Below are positions 43,297-52,665 of a stretch of DNA of 64,000 nucleotides, in pieces (the first letter of the stretch is position 1; each line of letters opens with the position of its first letter). The stretch comes from Roseibium suaedae (GTDB taxonomy: Bacteria > Pseudomonadota > Alphaproteobacteria > Rhizobiales > Stappiaceae), in NCBI RefSeq assembly GCF_900142725.1, contig NZ_FRBW01000008.1:41407-105406 (forward strand), in the 5' to 3' direction. The notes below the pieces were generated by a model. It saw nothing but the letters and a program-made list of their open reading frames with translations. It was not told where the DNA came from and did no database searches. Made by a program: the position numbers and the translations under genes.

Positions 43297-44295
43297 TCAC
43301 TCTAAACCGAGCAACGGATTGACCGGCACTAGATTACGGCCTCGGACCTGACCCTCGAGGAATTTCGGAGCGGTAGAAACGACATCGGCGAGCTCGACTT
43401 CAGTCGTCATGCCTTCAAGCTTTGCGATGTCCAGTTCCTGTGCAAGCCGCTGCCAGGCGATCGTCCGCTCAGGCTTTGGGCACATGACGCTATCGATCCC
43501 GGTCAGGGAAACTCCACGCAGGATGAAAGGCGCTACAGTGGTCGGAAGTTCCATTCCGCCCGCAAGGCCGCAAGCGGCAACGGCACCGCGATAGCGCATC
43601 GCGGCGAGGACATTGGCAAGCACCACGCCCCCGGCCACATCGATCCCGCCGGCCCAACGCTCTTTGGCCAATGGTCGTCCGGGTTGCGAGAGCTCGGCAC
43701 GATCAATGATCGAACTAGCTCCGAGACTGGTCAGATAATCAGCTTCAGCCGGCCGGCCCGTTACGGCAGCAACCTTATAGCCCCGCGCGGCCAGAAGCAT
43801 AGTGGCAATGCTTCCAACACCGCCGACAGCACCCGTTACCACGATCTCTCCGCTTTCAGGCGTCACACCACTGTGCTCCAGTGCTATGACGCAAAGCATT
43901 GCAGTGTAACCTGCGGTCCCGATTGCCATAGCCTGCCGCAAGCTGATCCCCTCCGGCAGAGGCACCAGCCAGTCTCCGCTGACACACGCCCTTTCTGCGA
44001 GACCGCCCCAGTGCTTTTCCCCGACGCCCCAGCCGTTCAACAACACCCTATCACCCGGCTTGAAACCGGGATTGGAACTCTCGGCAACTACGCCCGCGAA
44101 ATCGATCCCGGGAACCATCGGAAAGCTACGCACCACGGGCGAAGCTCCCGTGATCGCCAAAGCATCCTTATAGTTCAGGGTTGACCAAGCGACATCCACT
44201 AGAACGTCCCCCGGTGGCAGCTGCGAGGTGTCAATCCTGGAGAGGCCGGCCACCTGTCCGCTATCAGATTTGTCTATGAGGACGGCGTTGAACAT
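43297..44295 (-). CDS. acuI: AcuI/YhdH-type acryloyl-CoA reductase
   Basis: A 332-aa zinc-free medium-chain reductase. Cofactor loop [21 protein letters not shown]-terminal [20 protein letters not shown] and [14 protein letters not shown], and C-terminal [20 protein letters not shown] with [13 protein letters not shown] are signatures of AcuI (YhdH). AcuI reduces acryloyl-CoA to propionyl-CoA with NADPH and protects against toxic acryloyl-CoA in acrylate and DMSP catabolism. It follows the truncated CoA-transferase and the GMC dehydrogenase on the minus strand. Confidence 0.93.
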   Translation of the reverse strand: MFNAVLIDKSDSGQVAGLSRIDTSQLPPGDVLVDVAWSTLNYKDALAITGASPVVRSFPMVPGIDFAGVVAESSNPGFKPGDRVLLNGWGVGEKHWGGLAERACVSGDWLVPLPEGISLRQAMAIGTAGYTAMLCVIALEHSGVTPESGEIVVTGAVGGVGSIATMLLAARGYKVAAVTGRPAEADYLTSLGASSIIDRAELSQPGRPLAKERWAGGIDVAGGVVLANVLAAMRYRGAVAACGLAGGMELPTTVAPFILRGVSLTGIDSVMCPKPERTIAWQRLAQELDIAKLEGMTTEVELADVVSTAPKFLEGQVRGRNLVPVNPLLGLE

Positions 44296-44319
44296 TCTAA
44301 GCTCCTGTTTTTGGCAGTC

Positions 44320-44568
44320 TTATGTCTGGGCGGCGGAAATTGCGCCGCCAACCTGCGAGTTGACCATTGCGTTCAGTGCCTGAGAAAGAGTCAGCAAACC
44401 TATCGCCTGCCCCTCTGCATCGCCGATCCGGCTCCTTGCCCGAGGGCAGGTCAATGTGACTCCAAGATCCCCGAGGATCATGGCGACGGCCGGACCGGCG
44501 ATATAGTGACCGAAGTCGATGACCTTGACGCCATGTAGCGGGAGGTTTTCACGATTGTTGGATGCCAT
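44320..44568 (-). pseudogene. Truncated class III CoA-transferase (CaiB/BaiF) N-terminus
   Basis: ATG 44568 begins MASNNRENLPLHGVKVIDFG then HYIAGPAVAMILGDLGV, the conserved N-terminal loop of CaiB/BaiF CoA-transferases (~35 residues). The frame then runs into unrelated sequence (SRIGDAEGQAIGLLTLSQAL) and stops after 82 codons, where the family is normally ~400 residues. It is probably a deletion remnant. It lies between the GMC dehydrogenase and acuI. Confidence 0.7.
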
Positions 44569-44605
44569 TGTCTTTGTCCTGATCGTGCCTTGGCTTTTCC
44601 AATGT

Positions 44606-46300
44606 TTATGCGCCTGCGGCAGCGTCCTGAAGAATGAAGGTCGCGGCTTTTTCAGCAATCATCAGTGTCGGCGAATTGGTGTTTCCGCTGGTAATTTTCG
44701 GCATGACGCCGGCATCAACGACACGCAGACCTGAAATGCCCAGCACCCGCAAACGACTGTCGACAACTGCCATCGGATCATCGTTCCGGCCCATTTTTGT
44801 GGTTCCAACTGGGTGGAATATCGTGCTGGCGATGTCACCGGCCAGCTTCGCGAGCTCCTCATCCGTCTGGTACTGAATACCCGGCTTCCATTCCTCAGGC
44901 TTGTATTTTGCCAGCGATGGCTGCGCGACGATTTTGCGGACCTGCCGCAAGCTGTCTGCCGCGATTTTCCGGTCCTCCTCCGTGCTCAGATAATTCGGCG
45001 CGATCGCCGGTGCGTCTGTGGCCTTAGCCGAACGAATGCGCACGCTGCCGACACTGGTTGGATTGAGATTGCAAACGCTGGCGGTGAAGGCAGGTATGCT
45101 GTGCAACGGCTCACCAAAAGCATCAAGGCTGAGCGGCTGAACATGATACTCGAGATTGGCGTGGACCTGGGTTTTGTCAGAACGGGTAAAAGCCCCAAGC
45201 TGCGAGGGGGACATGCTCATGGGGCCGCTGCGCTTCAGCACATATTCAAGCCCGATCTTCGCCTTGCCGACGGGGCTGCTCGCGAGCGTATTCAGCGTCT
45301 TCGCGTTACCGACCTTGAAGACCGCGCGGATCTGCAAATGGTCCTGAAGGTTCTCTCCGACGCCAGACATGTTATGCGCAACTTCGATACCATGACGCTT
45401 CAGAAGTTCCGCCGGGCCAATACCCGACAATTGCAGAAGCTGCGGAGAGCCAATCGCTCCGGCGGAAAGGATGACTTCTCTGCGAGCCCGGACCTCAATC
45501 CACTGCCCCCGCCGCTGAACTACGGCACCGGCGCACCGCTTGCGGCCAGAGTCCTCGGCCTCAAGGATCAGCTGCTCGGCATGGGACTGCGTCCAGATAG
45601 TCAGGTTCGGACGGCTTTTCGCCGGACGAAGGAATGCCTTGGATGTGTTCCAACGCCAGCCTGAGCGCTGGTTGACCTCAAAATAACCGACGCCCTCATT
45701 GTCACCGCTGTTGAAATCGTCCAGCCGTGGAATACCTGCTTCCACGGCTGCATCGGCGAAGGATTCAAGAATGTCCCATTTCAGCCGCTGCTTCTCGACC
45801 CGCCATTCACCACCATGGCCATGTACGTCGGAGAAACGGCTGTCGCCGCCAGTTTTTGGATCCGCGCCGTTGTCCAGGCGATAGTGATTTTCGTGCGCCA
45901 TGAAATCAGGCAAACAGTTCTGCCAGGTCCAGACGTCGTCGCCGGTCTCTGCTGCCCAACCGTCGTAGTCTCGGGCCTGACCGCGCATGTAGATCATGCC
46001 GTTAATGGAGGAGCAGCCACCGAGTGTCTTGCCACGGGGATAGCGGAGCGAGCGGCCATTCAGACCTGCATCCGGCTCCGTATTGAACAGCCAGTCAGTG
46101 CGTGGATTGCCAATGCAATAAAGATAGCCGACGGGAATGTGAATCCATGGATAGTCATCCTTCCGCCCGGCTTCCAGCAGCAGGACGCGATTGCATGGGT
46201 CACGGCTGAGGCGGTTGGCAAGCAGGCACCCAGCGGAGCCACCGCCAACAATGACGTAATCGAAAGCCTCATCAGACGAAAGAGAAGCTTTGCGTATCAT
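44606..46300 (-). CDS. GMC family flavoprotein dehydrogenase (choline dehydrogenase-like)
   Basis: A 564-aa flavoprotein, start ATG 46300 (MIRKASLSSDEAFDYVIVGG; a GTG at 46312 would add 4). FAD-binding GGGSAGCLLANRLSRDPCNR; GMC signature GKTLGGCSSINGMIYMRGQA; second signature GAIGSPQLLQLSGIGPAELL; C-terminal active-site FHPVGTTKMG and GNTNSPTLMIAEKAA. GMC enzymes oxidise alcohols; DddA (3-hydroxypropionate dehydrogenase) belongs here. Next to acuI and a CoA-transferase remnant, a role in 3-hydroxypropionate oxidation is plausible but unproven. A divergent LysR gene is upstream. Confidence 0.92.
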   Translation of the reverse strand: MIRKASLSSDEAFDYVIVGGGSAGCLLANRLSRDPCNRVLLLEAGRKDDYPWIHIPVGYLYCIGNPRTDWLFNTEPDAGLNGRSLRYPRGKTLGGCSSINGMIYMRGQARDYDGWAAETGDDVWTWQNCLPDFMAHENHYRLDNGADPKTGGDSRFSDVHGHGGEWRVEKQRLKWDILESFADAAVEAGIPRLDDFNSGDNEGVGYFEVNQRSGWRWNTSKAFLRPAKSRPNLTIWTQSHAEQLILEAEDSGRKRCAGAVVQRRGQWIEVRARREVILSAGAIGSPQLLQLSGIGPAELLKRHGIEVAHNMSGVGENLQDHLQIRAVFKVGNAKTLNTLASSPVGKAKIGLEYVLKRSGPMSMSPSQLGAFTRSDKTQVHANLEYHVQPLSLDAFGEPLHSIPAFTASVCNLNPTSVGSVRIRSAKATDAPAIAPNYLSTEEDRKIAADSLRQVRKIVAQPSLAKYKPEEWKPGIQYQTDEELAKLAGDIASTIFHPVGTTKMGRNDDPMAVVDSRLRVLGISGLRVVDAGVMPKITSGNTNSPTLMIAEKAATFILQDAAAGA

Positions 46301-46460
46301 TGCACTGCCCACCCTATACGAGAGAGCAACGCACAGTCATAAGCTTCGACACCTTGCTGTGTCATGCGAACCTCTCTTCCTGCATTATTTTGAGGGATAA
46401 CGGATGTCTGGCCGCGAAATCCAATGACAAATGGCGCATGAGATTATAAATTAAACTAAT

Positions 46461-47387
46461 ATGACGAATTCAGTCGACCTGAGAACATTGAGAGCATTCA
46501 TCGCTGCGGCACGGGAGGGAAATGTCACCCGTGCCGCGGAACAGCTGCATGTCACCCAGCCAGCGGTCACGCTTCAATTGAAGCGACTTGCCGCGGACAC
46601 CGGACTAACCCTGTTCCGGCGGACTGCAAAAGGCCTGGAATTGACGCAGGAGGGAGCTCTTCTGGCCGCCAAGGCGGAGCAAGTACTGGCGGCGCTGACG
46701 GATTTTGGACAGACCGCCGGACGTCTGTCGACGCGCGCCCGTGGAAAATTGCGGATCGGCACGATCATCGATCCGGAGTTCACCCGGCTCGGGGCTTTTC
46801 TGAAAGCGCTGATCGAAAGCGGACCAGGCCTGGAGACTACACTGCGCCACGGAATGAGCGGCGATGTGCCGGAGAGGCTGAAACGGAATGAACTCGATGC
46901 GGGCTTTTATCTCGGCGACCCACAAGACTATGACCCCGCCACCGAAATCGCTGGAGAGAACGCGGCGCCGCTGTTTCATGCCCGCGAACTGGCGCAACTG
47001 ACGTATCGCGTTGTCGCTCCGCCATCGCTCGCCGCTTTCGTCCGTGGCGCGGATTGGGCAAAGCTTGCATCGCTACCCTGGATCGGTACACCATCGGCGT
47101 CCGTTCACAACAGGTTGCTGTCGCGCCTGTTTTCAGACCTTGGCGTCTGGCAGAACATCGTTGCCCAGGTGGACCAGGAGAGCTCCATGGTTGCTATGGT
47201 GCGGACAGGGGTGGGGTTAAGCCTTTGCCGCGAGACGATTGCCCTTCATGAACAGCAGGCGAACGGACTGACAATCGCGGACAACGTGAAGATTTCAACG
47301 AGCCTGAGTTTCCTCTGCCTGGATGCCCGAACCGGCGACCCGTCCATAAGATCTGCCTTCGACGCAATAAGGCGCGTTTGGGGCTGA
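46461..47387 (+). CDS. LysR family transcriptional regulator
   Basis: A 308-aa LysR regulator. Helix-turn-helix at ~5-60 (LRTLRAFIAAAREGNVTRAA then EQLHVTQPAVTLQLKRLA). Effector domain ~90-300 (RGKLRIGTIIDPEFTRLGAF, QESSMVAMVRTGVGLSLCRE). It is divergent from the GMC dehydrogenase with a 160-bp AT-rich gap between starts, so it probably controls the dehydrogenase-acuI unit and itself. Confidence 0.93.
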   Translation: MTNSVDLRTLRAFIAAAREGNVTRAAEQLHVTQPAVTLQLKRLAADTGLTLFRRTAKGLELTQEGALLAAKAEQVLAALTDFGQTAGRLSTRARGKLRIGTIIDPEFTRLGAFLKALIESGPGLETTLRHGMSGDVPERLKRNELDAGFYLGDPQDYDPATEIAGENAAPLFHARELAQLTYRVVAPPSLAAFVRGADWAKLASLPWIGTPSASVHNRLLSRLFSDLGVWQNIVAQVDQESSMVAMVRTGVGLSLCRETIALHEQQANGLTIADNVKISTSLSFLCLDARTGDPSIRSAFDAIRRVWG

Positions 47388-48018
47388 ACTTGGCAACCAA
47401 CACTTAGAATGTCCACCGCGCTATCTGCCATAATTTCCCGATAGAATTAGGCATGGCTTGTCAACGGCAGACAGGGCACGAGCGGTCGGCAGCCCACACT
47501 AGAACGGCAGCAGCTCAGACCGACTAGTTTTTGCGCAAGCGCCGTTGATGCCGCTCGCGAGTGGGTCAGATAAACCTGCTTAGCTTCCTGCATCTTCTGG
47601 CCGAAGTCGAACGTATCCAGGAAGCGATGCACGATCGTTGTCGTCCACCTCGAGAAGCTGACGCCTACCAAATCCTCCAAGCATGCGGGACGAATAGGCT
47701 TCTTACCTGCGCCGGATTTTCTTGTAATGCTCGAGCCCCCTAGAAAAGGTAAAGCACGTCGTTCACCGCCGGGTACAGACACTTGGTGCCGTTGGAGGCA
47801 CTATATGCGCCGCGTCACAGACTAAAAAGCAGCCGGTTGAATAGCATCGGCTCGGCAACGAAGAAACGCGGTGGCGCGATCAACTTATTGGCAATGGCAT
47901 TCAAAATTATGGCTACACTCCGCTACATCAGGAGCGGAATTTCCTCCGTCGTGGTCAAAAGCCAGTTAACCAGAAGAATTTGCGACACATCACTGAAAGA
48001 AGTCTATTAAACGCGTGG
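47388..48018. other. 631-bp gap with no supported gene
   Basis: A minus-strand frame at 47447-47782 includes EDLVGVSFSRWTTTIVHRFL then DTFDFGQKMQEAKQVYLTHS, which reads protein-like over ~60 residues and may be a gene remnant, but I recognise no family. Other frames look random. Confidence 0.4.
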
Positions 48019-48186
48019 CTAATCATCGCTTCTCTCGAAAGAGGTCACGAGACGCATTGCGGAAAGTTCTTCTTCAAGTTTTTGAATACGCTTCCCTAGG
48101 TCCAGAATCTCGTCATCGACAGGGTGATCCAGGCCCCCGATGGCCTCATTCCAAGCCTTCCATTCTGTTAACAATCGTCGCAACAT
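48019..48186 (-). CDS. 55-aa protein downstream of the RND pump
   Basis: ATG 48186 with AGAGGAA 6 bp upstream. The protein (MLRRLLTEWKAWNEAIGGLD, then HPVDDEILDLGKRIQKLEEE) is a short amphipathic helix with a leucine/glutamate-rich coiled coil at the end. It lies 117 bp beyond the RND permease stop, past a hairpin (48251-48278), so it may be a last, weakly transcribed gene of that unit. No family recognised. Confidence 0.55.
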   Translation of the reverse strand: MLRRLLTEWKAWNEAIGGLDHPVDDEILDLGKRIQKLEEELSAMRLVTSFERSDD

Positions 48187-48250
48187 TGCATTTCCTCTGC
48201 CGCTTCTTGGAACTTGGGAAGGTGCGCGGTTAGGTTCACTCTTGCTGATA

Positions 48251-48278
48251 GGCCTTCCCTGAACAAACAGGGAAGGCC
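48251..48278 (-). terminator. Hairpin downstream of the RND permease
   Basis: GGCCTTCCCTG (48251-48261) and CAGGGAAGGCC (48268-48278) are perfect 11-bp arms with a 6-nt loop, 25 bp beyond the RND stop. No clean U run follows on the minus-strand transcript, so it may be a weak terminator or an mRNA-stabilising element. Confidence 0.55.
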
Positions 48279-48303
48279 GACCACCTTCACAATTGCTTGG
48301 CCG

Positions 48304-51300
48304 CTAGTGCGCCGAGACCTCGCCTGACACTGAGGTAGTGCTATGCCCACCTAACCTTTCATCGGTTTTGCCATTCGGCTGAGACTTGGCAACCAGCTCA
48401 CTTCTGACATGGTGCTCATTGCCTGTCGGCTTGATCCGGAACCAGGTCATATAGAGAGCGGGCAGGAAGAGCAGGATGAGCACCGTTCCAACCGCCGTTC
48501 CTCCGATCAAGGTGTAAGCCATCGAACCCCAGAAGACGGAGTGCGTCAGGGGAATGAAAGCAAGGACAGCTGCAAGAGCGGTCAGTATTACAGGACGGGT
48601 CCTTTGCACCGTCGCCTCGATGACGGCGTTATAGGCATCAAGTCCAGCGTCGAGGTTCTCCTTGATCTGCTCGGTAAGGATCAACGTGTTGCGCATGAGG
48701 ATACCGGCAAGACCTATCAGGCCCAAGATCGCGTTGAAGCCGAAGGGCTGGTTAAACAGGAGCAGGGCAGGCACCACACCGACAAGGCCAAGGGGGGCAG
48801 TGAGTAGAACCATCGCCATCATGGAGAAGGATCTGACCTGCAGCATGATGATGATCAGCGTTGCCGCAATCATCACTGGGAAGATTTTAGCGAGCGCGGT
48901 GTTGGCCTTGGCAGCCTCTTCGATCGACCCCCCCATTACGATGTGGTAGCCCGCAGGCAATGTGGCGATCAGCGGCTGCAGTGCCTCCAATACCTGCTTC
49001 GACACCTCCGGCGGCTGAGTGGCCTCATTGATGTCGGAGCGGACCGTGATGACGGACATGCGATCACGACGTTTCAGGATCGGCTCTTCCATCCGGATTT
49101 CCGCATGTCCGATCTGATCAAGAGGAATTGAACGTCCTTCACGGCTCATGAGCGAGAAATCCGACAGGCGTGCAGGATCCAACCTTTCGGCACCAGAGCT
49201 TCTGGCAACGACAGGTACGTTCCGAATATCCTCGCGAACTTCCGTGACGGGGATGCCAGAAAGCAAGAACTGAAGTTGCTGCCCCACCTCAGCCGGCGAC
49301 AATCCGATGATGTTCAGCCGGTCCTGATCAGGAACAAAGCGAAGCACGGGTGTCCGGTTGCCCCAGTCGCGGTTGGCGTCCCGGACATCTGCGACGCTCC
49401 GCATAATTTCGAGAGCCTTCTCGGAAATCGTGTAAAGCTCCTCTGGGTCCGGTCCGGTGATCCGGAATTCCACAGGGAACACGGATGGTGGACCGAAGAC
49501 GAATTGCGTCGCACGAACATAGGCTTCGGGAGCGAGACCTTCCATAACCGCGGCACGAAGCTTGTGCTTCAACACATCTCTTGCGTCTGCATCGGGTGTG
49601 AGCACCACAATTTTCGCAAAAGCTGGATCAGGCAACTCAGGTGCAAGCGCAAGATAAAACCTGGGAGCACCCTGACCTATATAGCTGGTGACGATTTCAG
49701 CCTCAGGCTGCTCGCCCAACCATTGCTCAATCTTTTTCACTGCATCGGTCGTCGTTTCGATGCTCGACCCTTCCGGCAGACGGACTTCCACCAGCACTTC
49801 CGGACGGTCAGAGGTCGGGAAAAACTGTTGCTTCACGCCACCCATGCCGACGATTGCAAACACAAAGGCGATGCCGACAATAGCGCATGTCAGAACCTTG
49901 TAGCGAACCGCAAAAACGATCAGCTTGCGCAAACGCCGGTAGTTTGGCGTGTCGTAAATGGCGTGATGACCACCTTCGATGGGCTTGATGTCAGGCAGCA
50001 TCTTCACGCCGAGATAGGGAGTGAAAACAACTGCGACGATCCAGGAGACGATGAGGGCAAAGCCCACCACCCAGAAGATGTTGCCGGCATATTCGCCGGC
50101 CGTCGAGCTGGCGAAGCCCACCGGCAGGAAGCCCGCAATCGTCACCAGCGTGCCCGACAGCATCGGCGCAGCCGTGTGACTCCACGCATAGGCTGCCGCC
50201 TTGATGCGATCCATGCCCTCTTCCATCTTCACGACCATCACTTCGATAGCAATGATGGCATCGTCCACGAGAAGGCCGAGTGCCAGAATGAGAGCCCCGA
50301 GTGTGATGCGGTCGAAGAATCGGCCGGTCTCCAGCATGATGAAGAAAACGGCGGCAAGGGTCAGTGGGACAGCTGCCGCTACCACGATCCCGACGCGCCA
50401 GCCCATGCTGACAAGACTGACAAACAGTACCACGCCGAGTGCCATGGCAAACTTCAGCATGAATTCGTCGATTGCCGAACTGATGTTGACCGCCTGATCA
50501 GTCACCTTTTCGAGTGCCATACCCAAAGGAAGTGTAGAGGCTATGTCGCTGGTTTTTTGCTCCAGTGATTTGCCGAGGGCAAGGCCGTCCCAGCCCTCCT
50601 GCATCACGGCTCCAAGCATGATCGTGGGTTCCCCCTCGTGCCGGATGATGAAGGTTGGAGGGTCTTCGTATCCACGGTGAATTTCGGCTATATCTGAGAG
50701 TTTGAGTGTTCGCCCTGCGGCGGCAATTGGCGTGTCGCCAATCGCTTGGACACTGTCATATGCCCCATCGACTCTAATGAAGATCTGAGGGCCCCGGGCG
50801 TCGATCGATCCGGCTGGCGTGACGTTGTTCTGCCGCTGCAATGCGGCAACGATATCTTGGGCGGAAACCCCGAGCGTAGCCAACTTCGCAAAAGAAAAGG
50901 CGACGAAGATCTGCTCAGGACGTTCGCCTATAATGTTGATCTTTTTCACGCCAGGTACATGCAAAAGGTCCTGTCGGATGACTTCGGCCTGCCTGACGAG
51001 TTCCCGCATCGGCATTCCCTTTGCCTTGAGAGCGTAAAGGGCAAAACTCACGTCAGCGTACTCATCGTTGACGAAAGGGCCGAGAACTCCTGGCGGCAGG
51101 GAACGGGCTTCGTCCCCCAGCTTCTTGCGCGCCTGGTAGAATTCCTCCTGAACCTTGGACGGTGGCGTGCTGTCTTTCAGGGTAAGCGTCATGAGGGCGA
51201 AGCCCGGCCGCGTGGTGGTGTCTACGCGGTCGTACCATGCCAACTCCTGAAGACGCTTTTCCAGCGGCTCGGCGACAAGATCCTGCATCTCACGGGCTGT

Positions 51301-51468
51301 GGCTCCCGGCCAGACAGTCGTTACAGTGAGATTCTTGATAGTGAAGCTCGGATCTTCGGCGCGGCCAAGGTTAAAAAAGGCAAAAGCCCCTGCGGCAACG
51401 AGCAGAAGAATGAAGAACAAGGTTACGGAGCGTTCGCGAACCGCCAACGCAGAGAGGTTGAAGTTCAT
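48304..51468 (-). CDS. RND efflux transporter permease
   Basis: A 1054-aa inner-membrane resistance-nodulation-division permease. N-terminal helix (VTLFFILLLVAAGAFAFFNL), the proton-relay pair in LILALGLLVDDAIIAIEVMV, and the second set of helices (IFPVMIAATLIIIMLQVRSF, VLAFIPLTHSVFWGSMAYTL). The periplasmic loops include PEVLVEVRLPEGSSIETTTD. The type is a tripartite pump expelling lipophilic compounds. Its ATG overlaps the adaptor stop (ATGA). The adaptor and permease are divergent from tetR. No outer-membrane channel gene is next to them, so a TolC encoded elsewhere must be used. Confidence 0.95.
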   Translation of the reverse strand: MNFNLSALAVRERSVTLFFILLLVAAGAFAFFNLGRAEDPSFTIKNLTVTTVWPGATAREMQDLVAEPLEKRLQELAWYDRVDTTTRPGFALMTLTLKDSTPPSKVQEEFYQARKKLGDEARSLPPGVLGPFVNDEYADVSFALYALKAKGMPMRELVRQAEVIRQDLLHVPGVKKINIIGERPEQIFVAFSFAKLATLGVSAQDIVAALQRQNNVTPAGSIDARGPQIFIRVDGAYDSVQAIGDTPIAAAGRTLKLSDIAEIHRGYEDPPTFIIRHEGEPTIMLGAVMQEGWDGLALGKSLEQKTSDIASTLPLGMALEKVTDQAVNISSAIDEFMLKFAMALGVVLFVSLVSMGWRVGIVVAAAVPLTLAAVFFIMLETGRFFDRITLGALILALGLLVDDAIIAIEVMVVKMEEGMDRIKAAAYAWSHTAAPMLSGTLVTIAGFLPVGFASSTAGEYAGNIFWVVGFALIVSWIVAVVFTPYLGVKMLPDIKPIEGGHHAIYDTPNYRRLRKLIVFAVRYKVLTCAIVGIAFVFAIVGMGGVKQQFFPTSDRPEVLVEVRLPEGSSIETTTDAVKKIEQWLGEQPEAEIVTSYIGQGAPRFYLALAPELPDPAFAKIVVLTPDADARDVLKHKLRAAVMEGLAPEAYVRATQFVFGPPSVFPVEFRITGPDPEELYTISEKALEIMRSVADVRDANRDWGNRTPVLRFVPDQDRLNIIGLSPAEVGQQLQFLLSGIPVTEVREDIRNVPVVARSSGAERLDPARLSDFSLMSREGRSIPLDQIGHAEIRMEEPILKRRDRMSVITVRSDINEATQPPEVSKQVLEALQPLIATLPAGYHIVMGGSIEEAAKANTALAKIFPVMIAATLIIIMLQVRSFSMMAMVLLTAPLGLVGVVPALLLFNQPFGFNAILGLIGLAGILMRNTLILTEQIKENLDAGLDAYNAVIEATVQRTRPVILTALAAVLAFIPLTHSVFWGSMAYTLIGGTAVGTVLILLFLPALYMTWFRIKPTGNEHHVRSELVAKSQPNGKTDERLGGHSTTSVSGEVSAH

Positions 51469-52580
51469 CGCTGCACTCCATGCGTCGCCACCGTGCGTAC
51501 ACTGGAGCCGTCACGCAGAAGATGCGCGCCGAGAGAAACAACCGAAACTCCAGCATCCAGGCCGGAAATCTCAGCCATCTCGCTACTCATTCTGACCAGG
51601 CTGACCGGTTGAAAATGCACGCTTGAGGTTGAGTGTTCGAGACGCCAGACGCCGGTCTTCTCGCCGTTATCGAGAATGGCACCGATCGGTACCTCGACCG
51701 TCGGCGCTGCGGACTTGCGGGAAAGGCGGATCGTGACAGTCGCACCAAGCGGCGCCGAAGCTGCTTTACCTTCCAATACATACCGCGCCTCGAAGGTTCG
51801 TGTCAAAGGATCCGCAGCATCCGAGAGCTGCCTAAGGCTCGCCTTGAACCGTTGATCGCCCCAGCCATAAAGGCTCGCCTCTGCAAGCGTTCCAATCTCG
51901 GGCCGAAATGTCTCGGGGAGCGAGATGACCGCTTCGCGCGGCCCGGCCTGGGCAATGCGCACTACGGCCTGACCTGCAGCAACAACCTGGCCAGGCTCAC
52001 CGATAGCTTCAACAACAGTTCCATCCGCATTTGCGAGGAGAACCGCATAGGTCGCTTCATTTTCGGCAACCCGAGCCTCCGCTTCTGCGGCCGCAAGCTG
52101 AGCGGCAGCCGTATCCAGAGCTGCTTTCGCCTGTTCATAGCGTTGCGGACTTGCTGCTCGGCCGTCCTTCACGAGAACTGCATAGCGCTTTTCGTCCGCC
52201 TCCATCTGAACCATGATTGCCCGTGCCGCAGCCACTGCAAAACGCTTTGCGCTGACGGCAAGCTGCAGATCAGTCTCGTCGATCCTCATCAGGGGCTGAC
52301 CGGCTTTCACTTGCTCACCGGTATCAACGAGGCGTTCGATGATTTTGCCCGGAACACGAAAGCCGAGGCTGCTCTCCACCTTGGCCCCGACTGTGCCCGT
52401 AAAGCTGAGCTGGGAATCAGCAGAGGTCACTGCCGTTGCTAGCATTACCAATGGGGGAACCTGCCTAGGGTCATCGACTGCAGAGGCTTCTGTAGTCGAC
52501 AAGTGAGGAGCCAATGTCGCTGCTGCAGCTGAGATCGCGATCAGCGCTACCCCCAGGACAAGAGCGGTTTTCTTTTTCAT
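51465..52580 (-). CDS. RND periplasmic adaptor (membrane fusion protein)
   Basis: A 371-aa HlyD/AcrA-type adaptor, start ATG 52580 (MKKKTALVLGVALIAISAAA; a GTG at 52586 is also possible). N-terminal signal/anchor without lipobox Cys. The barrel-sandwich hybrid has GFRVPGKIIERLVDTGEQVK then AGQPLMRIDETDLQLAVSA and the return half VEAIGEPGQVVAAGQAVVRI; a helical hairpin (~110-170) and beta-barrel follow. It connects the permease with an outer-membrane channel. It is directly controlled through the inverted repeat upstream. Confidence 0.93.
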   Translation of the reverse strand: MKKKTALVLGVALIAISAAAATLAPHLSTTEASAVDDPRQVPPLVMLATAVTSADSQLSFTGTVGAKVESSLGFRVPGKIIERLVDTGEQVKAGQPLMRIDETDLQLAVSAKRFAVAAARAIMVQMEADEKRYAVLVKDGRAASPQRYEQAKAALDTAAAQLAAAEAEARVAENEATYAVLLANADGTVVEAIGEPGQVVAAGQAVVRIAQAGPREAVISLPETFRPEIGTLAEASLYGWGDQRFKASLRQLSDAADPLTRTFEARYVLEGKAASAPLGATVTIRLSRKSAAPTVEVPIGAILDNGEKTGVWRLEHSTSSVHFQPVSLVRMSSEMAEISGLDAGVSVVSLGAHLLRDGSSVRTVATHGVQR

Positions 52581-52598
52581 GATCACGTCTCGCGCTCA

Positions 52599-52653
52599 TT
52601 TAGATTGCATTCGAAATCTATATAGTCTAAATAGATTTCGAATGCAATCTAAA
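52599..52653. promoter_or_regulatory. TetR operator: 23-bp perfect inverted repeat in divergent promoter region
   Basis: Left arm 52599-52621 and right arm 52631-52653 are exact reverse complements, with a 9-bp spacer (ATAGTCTAA). Each arm contains GATTGCATTCGAAATC. It lies between the adaptor gene (start 52580) and tetR (start 52666), overlapping both promoters, as expected for an autoregulated TetR repressor. Confidence 0.85.
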
Positions 52654-52665
52654 AGGACGTTACCG

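Noticed and set aside
44813..45664. Open frame antisense to the GMC dehydrogenase
   Set aside because: Shadow of a gene with all family motifs.
47447..47782. 111-codon minus-strand frame
   Set aside because: Only a central part looks protein-like, no family, no good start; kept as gap.
49276..50568. 430-codon open frame antisense to the RND permease
   Set aside because: Composition is His/Arg-rich and atypical; the sense strand encodes a complete permease.
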